A program made the translations under genes and the position numbers. From assembly GCA_019075865.1 (NCBI GenBank), contig JAGXAN010000009.1, positions 91,067-155,066 of the forward strand: 64,000 bases of DNA. Direction: 5' to 3'. Below are positions 58,834-64,000 of this stretch, piece after piece (position 1 is the stretch's first letter; each line of letters begins with the position of its first letter). This DNA comes from Hyphomicrobiales bacterium (GTDB lineage Bacteria; Pseudomonadota; Alphaproteobacteria; Rhizobiales; Beijerinckiaceae). Below the pieces are notes generated by a model. The model was not told where the DNA came from and did no database searches. It saw only the letters and a list, made by a program, of their open reading frames with translations.

Positions 58834-59691
58834 ATGAAATTGTTGGTGGTAGAAGGCAATACATTGACCGCACGGCAGGCGCGCCTGCAAAAGATGGGCA
58901 AGACGCCGGCACAATCTTATGCAGACGTGTTGAAAGGCGTAGCCGAGGCCGCGCATCTGCCCGTTTCCCGGATTGACATTGTTAATTCGGCCGATGCCAA
59001 CGCCAGTTTGGCACATGGCATGGCCCTTTCCGCCTATAGCGGCATTGCCCTGACCGGCTCCTCGCTGCAAATTTACGAAACCGCACCCGAAATTACCCGC
59101 CAGATTGAGTTCGTGCGCGCCGCCTTTGCTGCCAAAGTTCCGATTTTTGGTTCCTGCTGGGGTTTGCAGGTGGCGAGTGTTGCCGCAGGTGGCGCGGTTG
59201 TCCGCAATCCGCTCGGGCGCGAGATCGGGATTGCCCGCAACATCTGGATGACGGCCGAGGGCGAGGGCCATCCCTTGCTCAAGGGGCGTGCCCGGGCATT
59301 CAATGCGCCCTGCGTGCATTATGATATCGTCAGCGCCTTGCCGCCAGGCAGCACCTGCCTCGCGCAAAACCATTATTCTGCGGTGCAGGCCGCTGAAATC
59401 CGCTACGACGGCGGCTTGTTCTGGGGCGTGCAATACCATCCCGAATATGATCTTTCACAGATTGCCGCGCTGCTCGACATGGCTCGCTTAAGCCTTGTGA
59501 AAGAGGGCTTTCTGGCCAATCAGGCTGAAGTCGATGCGATGATTGCCGATTTCAACCATTTGCATGAGAATCCGTCGTCGCGATCTGTGGCCTGGCGTTT
59601 GGGCCTTCAGGCGGATGTGATCGAAAAGGCGCAGCGTCAGCTCGAATTGCACAATTGGCTGGATTATTGTGTCCGGCCCCGGCTGCCCTGA
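58834..59691 (+). CDS. Class I glutamine amidotransferase-domain protein
   Basis: The 285-residue protein has a GATase1 fold with the nucleophile elbow FGSCWGLQ (catalytic Cys) and YHPEY (catalytic His) in GVQYHPEYDLS. It resembles the single-domain GMP-synthase-like amidotransferases (GuaA1-like group) that act on unknown substrates. A C-terminal helical extension of about 60 residues follows the domain. The ATG at 58834 begins MKLLVVEGNT; the frame is open to 58762 without similarity. No synthetase partner is adjacent, so the amide acceptor is unknown. Confidence 0.85.
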   Translation: MKLLVVEGNTLTARQARLQKMGKTPAQSYADVLKGVAEAAHLPVSRIDIVNSADANASLAHGMALSAYSGIALTGSSLQIYETAPEITRQIEFVRAAFAAKVPIFGSCWGLQVASVAAGGAVVRNPLGREIGIARNIWMTAEGEGHPLLKGRARAFNAPCVHYDIVSALPPGSTCLAQNHYSAVQAAEIRYDGGLFWGVQYHPEYDLSQIAALLDMARLSLVKEGFLANQAEVDAMIADFNHLHENPSSRSVAWRLGLQADVIEKAQRQLELHNWLDYCVRPRLP

Positions 59692-59744
59692 TGCACAAAA
59701 GCGGCAAAGCTTACCGGCGCGGCCAACCCTGAGTGCACTAGAGC

Positions 59745-59773
59745 TTGCAGTCAGTGCGCCGCTCCGCTTATAT
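59745..59773 (+). promoter_or_regulatory. Candidate sigma-70 promoter of ptsP
   Basis: TTGCAG (59745-59750) and TTATAT (59768-59773) are separated by exactly 17 bases, 106 bases before the ptsP ATG in an otherwise gene-free gap of 187 bases. The fit to alphaproteobacterial housekeeping promoters is good. Confidence 0.45.
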
Positions 59774-59878
59774 CGTTAACAACAGGTATGCTTCGCGCCC
59801 CTTCTGGACGTGGCAGCCTTTCAGGATTGGCAACTGGAATTAAGAGGATCGGGCTCGAAGCTGGGATATTGAAAGACA

Positions 59879-62140
59879 ATGCGTGCTGACCTGATAGGAC
59901 CGCGGTTATTGCTGCGTCGCCTGCGCGCCGTAATGGCGGAGCCGGTTAACGCGCAATCGCGTCTGGATCGCATCGTTGTTCTCATCGCTTCCAATATGGT
60001 GGCCGAAGTCTGCTCGGTCTATATTCAGCGCGCTGATGGCGAGCTTGAGTTGTATGGCACGGAGGGCCTGAACCCTGAAGCCGTGCACAATATGACCATG
60101 AAACCCGGTGAGGGTCTGGTCGGTCTCATAGTCTCGACCGCGGAGCCGGTGGCTCTGGCGGATGCGCAGAGCCATCCCGCTTTCTCGTTTAAGTCGGAAT
60201 CGGGCGAAGAATCCTATCATTCTTTTCTGGGTGTGCCGATTTTGCGCGGTGGCAATGTGCTGGGCGTGCTGGTGGTTCAGAACCGGGCGCGGCGCATTTA
60301 CACTGAGGAAGAAGTCGAAGCCCTTCAGACTACCGCCATGCTGCTTGCCGAGATGGTGGCCACTGGCGAATTGCAATCCCTGGGCAAGCCCGGCACGGAC
60401 ACATCGCTAAAACGCCAGATGGCGTTGCAGGGCACACCGATCACCGAAGGCGTCGGCCTCGGTTATGCGGTGCTGCATCAGCCGCGTGTCACCATCAAAC
60501 AATTGATTGCCGAAGATGTGAATGCGGAGTTGATCCGTCTCGAGGCTGCGGTCACCGCCATGCGTGAGCGCCTCGATACGCTGATCGACACCGCCACCGG
60601 CACCGGCGAGCAGCGCGATGTGCTCGAAACCTTCCGCATGTTCGCGCATGATGCGGGCTGGAAGCGGCGCTTGCAGGAGGCCGTGCGCAGCGGCTTGACT
60701 GCCGAAGCCGCCGTCGAGCGCGTGCAGAACGACGCCCGGGCCAAGCTGCAACGCCAGACCGACCCTTATATGCGCGAGCGCCTGCACGATCTGGATGATC
60801 TGGCAGATCGCCTGCTGCACCAGTTGACCGGTGTCAGCTTCACCCAGCGCAACGAGGACTTGCCCGACAACGCCATCCTTATTGCCCGTACCATGGGCCC
60901 GGCCGCGCTGCTGGAATACAACCGGAACCAATTGCGCGGCCTTATCCTGGAAGATGGTGGCGCATCGAGCCATGTGGCGATCGTCGCGCGGGCGCTGGGT
61001 ATCCCTTGTGTCGGCGATGTCGCCAATATCAATGATCTGGTCAGTGAGGGCGATGCTGTCATCCTCGATGGCGGCACCGGCGAAGTGCAATTGCGCCCCT
61101 CGCCCGATATTGAAAGCGCCTATAAGGAGAAGGTTCGCTTGCGCGCGAGCCGGCAGGAGCAATATCGCAAATTGCGCGATTTGCCAGCCAAGACGCTGGA
61201 TGGGGTCGAGATCGGCCTGCATATGAATGCGGGCCTGTTGGTGGATTTGCCGCAAGTGGCCGAATCCGGCGCCTTGTCGATCGGCCTGTTTCGAACGGAG
61301 CTGCAGTTCATGCTGGCGCCGCAATTTCCGCGCCTCGACGAGCAGTTCAATTTTTACAAAAACATCATGGATGCGGTGAAAGACCGCCCGGTGACCTTCC
61401 GAACCCTGGATATCGGCAGCGACAAGGTGCTGCCCTACATGAAAAAGGTGGAGGAGGAGAATCCAGCGCTCGGTTGGCGCGCCATCCGCATCGGGCTTGA
61501 CCGCCCGGGGTTTTTGCGCCCGCAGCTGCGCGCCATGCTGCGCGCTGGCGCGGGTCGGCGCATGCGCATCATGTTTCCGATGGTGGCGACGGTTGGCGAA
61601 TTCATTGCAGCCCGTGAAATCGTGGAAATGGAAAAATCCCACCTCAAGCGCCACGGCCACGTCATGCCCGAGCAGGTCGAACTTGGGGTGATGGTCGAGG
61701 TGCCGTCGCTGCTGTGGCAGTTGGAGGAGCTTTGCGCCGAAGTTGATTTCATCTCGGTGGGCTCCAACGACCTGTCGCAATATATTTTCGCTGCCGATCG
61801 CGACAACAAACGGGTGTCGACCCGGTTTGATCCGCTCTCAGCCCCGTTTCTGCGCGCCTTGCAGAGCATTGTCACGGCCGCCGACCGCGCGGGGACGCCG
61901 GTTTCCCTATGCGGTGAAATGGGTGGCAAGGTGCTGGAGGCGATGGCGCTGGTGGCGCTGGGCTATCGGGGCCTGTCCATGTCCCCCGCCGCCATTGGCC
62001 CGGTAAAGGCGATGATTCTGGCGCTCGACGCGTCGGATGCGGCACAGTTTATCGAGAATGAATTGCGCACCGGCGGCGATCAGCCTTCCTTGCGTCAGCC
62101 CTTGCGCCGCTATGCTGAAGCTCGGGCAATCCCGATTTAG
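59879..62140 (+). CDS. ptsP: Nitrogen PTS enzyme I (EI-Ntr)
   Basis: The 753-residue phosphotransferase starts the nitrogen PTS phosphorelay (PtsP-NPr-EIIANtr). An N-terminal GAF domain (about residues 20-165), which senses glutamine or other signals, precedes the PEP-utilising domains. The phospho-acceptor is H365 in DGGASSHVAIVARALGIPCVGD. The PEP-binding TIM barrel has GLFRTELQFM, RTLDIGSDK and GSNDLSQYIFAADR. In alphaproteobacteria ptsP typically lies before prfA, as it does here. The lysC gene often found upstream is not present. NPr (ptsO) and EIIANtr (ptsN) are not in the window. Confidence 0.95.
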   Translation: MRADLIGPRLLLRRLRAVMAEPVNAQSRLDRIVVLIASNMVAEVCSVYIQRADGELELYGTEGLNPEAVHNMTMKPGEGLVGLIVSTAEPVALADAQSHPAFSFKSESGEESYHSFLGVPILRGGNVLGVLVVQNRARRIYTEEEVEALQTTAMLLAEMVATGELQSLGKPGTDTSLKRQMALQGTPITEGVGLGYAVLHQPRVTIKQLIAEDVNAELIRLEAAVTAMRERLDTLIDTATGTGEQRDVLETFRMFAHDAGWKRRLQEAVRSGLTAEAAVERVQNDARAKLQRQTDPYMRERLHDLDDLADRLLHQLTGVSFTQRNEDLPDNAILIARTMGPAALLEYNRNQLRGLILEDGGASSHVAIVARALGIPCVGDVANINDLVSEGDAVILDGGTGEVQLRPSPDIESAYKEKVRLRASRQEQYRKLRDLPAKTLDGVEIGLHMNAGLLVDLPQVAESGALSIGLFRTELQFMLAPQFPRLDEQFNFYKNIMDAVKDRPVTFRTLDIGSDKVLPYMKKVEEENPALGWRAIRIGLDRPGFLRPQLRAMLRAGAGRRMRIMFPMVATVGEFIAAREIVEMEKSHLKRHGHVMPEQVELGVMVEVPSLLWQLEELCAEVDFISVGSNDLSQYIFAADRDNKRVSTRFDPLSAPFLRALQSIVTAADRAGTPVSLCGEMGGKVLEAMALVALGYRGLSMSPAAIGPVKAMILALDASDAAQFIENELRTGGDQPSLRQPLRRYAEARAIPI

Positions 62141-62222
62141 CGGGACTGGCTCCTTCTCGATCGCGCGGGTGCCCTAACGCCCATTCCTTAAAAATGATCC
62201 AACCTGCAAAGAAACGGCCGCA

Positions 62223-63293
62223 ATGCTACCAGTTGAAAAACTTGATCTGATCCTTCGCCGTCACGCTGAACTTTCCGCCCGCCTTTCGGGAGAAATGGAT
62301 TCCACCGCCTTTGTTGCCGCCTCGCGCGAATTGGCCGGGCTTGAGGAGATCGTCGCCGCCATCAAGGACTATCGCGCCCAAACGCGCGAATTGTCCGATA
62401 TTGAGGCGATGCTGGCCGACCCTGGTCTTGATCGCGAAATGCGTGACATGGCGATGGAGGAGCAGGGCGAAGCCCTCGCCAAAGCCGAAAAGCTGGAGCA
62501 GGCGCTCAAGGTTTCGCTCCTTCCCAAGGATGCTGCCGATGATGGCAATGCCATTCTCGAATTGCGTGCCGGCACGGGCGGCGACGAGGCGGCGCTTTTT
62601 GCCGGGGATCTGTTCCGGATGTATCAGCGCTACGCGGAATTGCACGGCTGGAAGGTCGACATCCTGTCCGCCAGTGACGGCACCGCGGGTGGCTACAAGG
62701 AAATCATCGCCGAAGTCGCCGGGCGCGGCGTGTTTGCCCGACTGAAATACGAAAGCGGTGTGCACCGGGTGCAGCGCGTGCCCGATACCGAGACGCAAGG
62801 CCGCGTTCATACCTCAGCTGCAACCGTCGCCGTTCTGCCTCAGGCGCAGGAAGTGGATGTCGAAATCAACGAGGCCGATCTGAAGATTGACACGATGCGG
62901 GCGCAAGGCGCTGGTGGCCAGCACGTCAACAAGACGGAATCGGCCATCCGCATCACCCATCTGCCCACCGGCACGGTCGTGGCGGTGCAGGAGGAGCGCT
63001 CCCAGCACAAGAACCGCGCCAAGGCGATGGCGCTGCTGCGCGCGCGCATATTTGACGCCCAGCGCCAGAAGCTTGACTACGAGCGCGCCGCCGACCGCCG
63101 CTCGCAGGTCGGCTCGGGCGATCGCTCGGAGCGAATTCGTACCTATAACTTCCCGCAGGGGCGCTTGACCGACCATCGCATCAACCTGACTTTGTACAAA
63201 CTCGACAAAATCATGATCGGAGAGGCGCTGGACGAGGTTATTGAGGCCCTGATCACCCACCACCAGGCCGCGCAACTGGCCGAGCAGGCCTGA
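62223..63293 (+). CDS. prfA: Peptide chain release factor 1
   Basis: The 356-residue RF1 recognises UAA and UAG. The peptidyl-hydrolysis motif GGQ is at 231-233 ([12 protein letters not shown]), and the codon-recognition PxT is PDT in [16 protein letters not shown]. The domain order and length are normal. prmC, the methyltransferase that modifies the GGQ glutamine and usually follows prfA, is absent; the rRNA operon comes next. A hairpin lies 22 bases after the stop. Confidence 0.97.
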   Translation: MLPVEKLDLILRRHAELSARLSGEMDSTAFVAASRELAGLEEIVAAIKDYRAQTRELSDIEAMLADPGLDREMRDMAMEEQGEALAKAEKLEQALKVSLLPKDAADDGNAILELRAGTGGDEAALFAGDLFRMYQRYAELHGWKVDILSASDGTAGGYKEIIAEVAGRGVFARLKYESGVHRVQRVPDTETQGRVHTSAATVAVLPQAQEVDVEINEADLKIDTMRAQGAGGQHVNKTESAIRITHLPTGTVVAVQEERSQHKNRAKAMALLRARIFDAQRQKLDYERAADRRSQVGSGDRSERIRTYNFPQGRLTDHRINLTLYKLDKIMIGEALDEVIEALITHHQAAQLAEQA

Positions 63294-63315
63294 GTCACCC
63301 GGCATTTTCGCGGGC

Positions 63316-63344
63316 AGGGGTTTCACAACTCGTTTGAAACCCTT
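63316..63344 (+). terminator. Hairpin after prfA
   Basis: AGGGGTTTCA and TGAAACCCTT form a ten-pair stem (one G-T pair) with a nine-base loop. The T-run is minimal, so termination is uncertain, but it would insulate prfA from the strong rrn promoter. Confidence 0.35.
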
Positions 63345-63393
63345 GAAAACAGGGCACTAACGTAGATTTTCGCAAGTTTTGTGAAATAGCTTG

Positions 63394-63423
63394 TTGACAG
63401 GAAAGGCTAGTTCACCCTATAAG
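63394..63423 (+). promoter_or_regulatory. Ribosomal RNA operon promoter
   Basis: TTGACA (63394-63399), an 18-base spacer and TATAAG (63418-63423). The consensus -35 and near-consensus -10, about 350 bases before the 16S gene, match a typical alphaproteobacterial rrn promoter. Transcription should start near 63430. Confidence 0.8.
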
Positions 63424-63772
63424 CGGGACATCGACGGCGACGCTGCTTTGAGCGGCTGACGCGGATCGGATTTCTCGTTTTTAACGGGTATAGCCAACCG
63501 GCCTCAAAACCGGAAGGAAGTCCTTTCGCCGAAGCACTGCGACCCGTCTGTTGGAATACGCTGTTTGACATTTAAATCGGAAGAAAGAGAAACGTAGGCG
63601 GCTTTGTCCTTGCGGATCGCTTCCCTCTTGCAGGGAAGGATCAAAGAGATAAATGACTGTCACGTTATCTTAAGTTCACCGTTTTCTATTTGCTGTGAAG
63701 TAAATGAGAACAGGTGTGCTTGGGACTCGTCAAGAGATATAGTGACTAGTCAGTGAACAAATTCTCGAAATT
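63424..63772 (+). other. rrn leader: boxA-like antiterminator and processing hairpin
   Basis: The transcribed spacer holds CTGTTTGACATTT (63561-63573), resembling the rrn boxA antitermination element. At 63615-63642 GATC-TTCCCT pairs with AGGGAA-GATC around CTTGC. A frame on the minus strand here is a shadow. No tRNA or protein gene was seen. Confidence 0.5.
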
Positions 63773-64000
63773 CAACTTGAGAGTTTGATCCTGGCTCAGA
63801 ACGAACGCTGGCGGCAGGCCTAACACATGCAAGTCGAACGCCCTAGCAATAGGGAGTGGCAGACGGGTGAGTAACACGTGGGAATATACCCTTCGGTACG
63901 GAATAACTCAGGGAAACTTGTGCTAATACCGTATACGTCCTGGCGGAGAAAGATTTATCGCCGAAGGATTAGCCCGCGTCTGATTAGCTAGTTGGTGAGG
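63773..64000 (+). rRNA. rrs: 16S ribosomal RNA (5' part)
   Basis: It begins at CAACTTGAGAGTTTGATCC, the alphaproteobacterial 16S 5' end. CGAACGCTGGCGGCAGG, the conserved CACATGCAAGTCGAACG and GGCAGACGGGTGAGTAAC follow. About 228 bases are inside the window; the rest continues beyond it. The short V1 hairpin (GCCC-TAGCAATA-GGG) is typical of Hyphomicrobiales-like 16S. Confidence 0.97.

Overview
The window is a 64 kb piece of an alphaproteobacterial chromosome, by eye roughly 55-60 % GC. Hyphomicrobiales (Rhizobiales) or a close relative is the best guess. The signs are a PraR/PhrR-type regulator between lnt and metK, an ActS/ActR (RegB/RegA) redox pair, a DUF1134 (EipA) protein, a BcsN/BcsK-type cellulose operon, and a 16S rRNA gene starting with the usual alphaproteobacterial CAACTTGAGAG. 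No tRNA gene, CRISPR array, insertion sequence or phage gene was seen. Nearly all of the window is conserved housekeeping sequence on the plus strand.

Layout. 1-12.5 kb: the 3' end of hslU, trpS, nfuA, a nitroreductase, tsaB-rimI, then the conserved RNA-maturation/envelope cluster miaB-phoH-ybeY-corC-lnt-praR-metK-trmB. 12.5-14.6 kb (minus strand): a YgjP-type metalloprotease and an intracellular PHA depolymerase. 14.9-20 kb: regB-regA, an orphan ureE with a His-rich tail, ubiG (minus), cysQ and eipA. 20.2-29.3 kb: rpmI-rplT, pheS-pheT, lptB, rpoN and a Tat-exported peptide-binding protein. 29.5-35.4 kb: a single 1,961-residue DUF4011/SF1 helicase/DUF3320 protein. 35.4-42.6 kb: a class A PBP (minus) divergent from dnaN-recF-gyrB. 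42.6-47.9 kb: nudC and ccmA (minus), acnA, and a CMD/AhpD-like protein (minus). 48.0-58.4 kb (minus): cellulose operon bcsA-bcsB-bcsZ-bcsK-like-bcsN. 58.8-64 kb: a class I amidotransferase, ptsP, prfA, then the promoter, leader and start of an rrn operon.

How the genes work together. BcsA synthesises glucan at the inner membrane, BcsB guides it through the periplasm, BcsZ is a GH8 endoglucanase, and the TPR protein plus the BcsN lipoprotein replace the classical BcsC pore protein. RegB senses quinone/redox state and phosphorylates RegA. PraR probably controls its own gene and metK through CGAAC-containing inverted repeats.

The most unusual object is the giant protein at 29470-35355. It has the architecture of COG1112-type helicase-nucleases. 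However, the Walker A lysine is valine, the predicted nuclease acidic residues are altered, and the transglutaminase-like cysteine is serine. It looks like a multi-domain pseudoenzyme, preceded by two perfect palindromic elements. A second striking point is the PilZ domain of BcsA, where an aspartate stands at the first arginine of the c-di-GMP-binding RxxxR motif. Family comparisons were made from memory, not by alignment.
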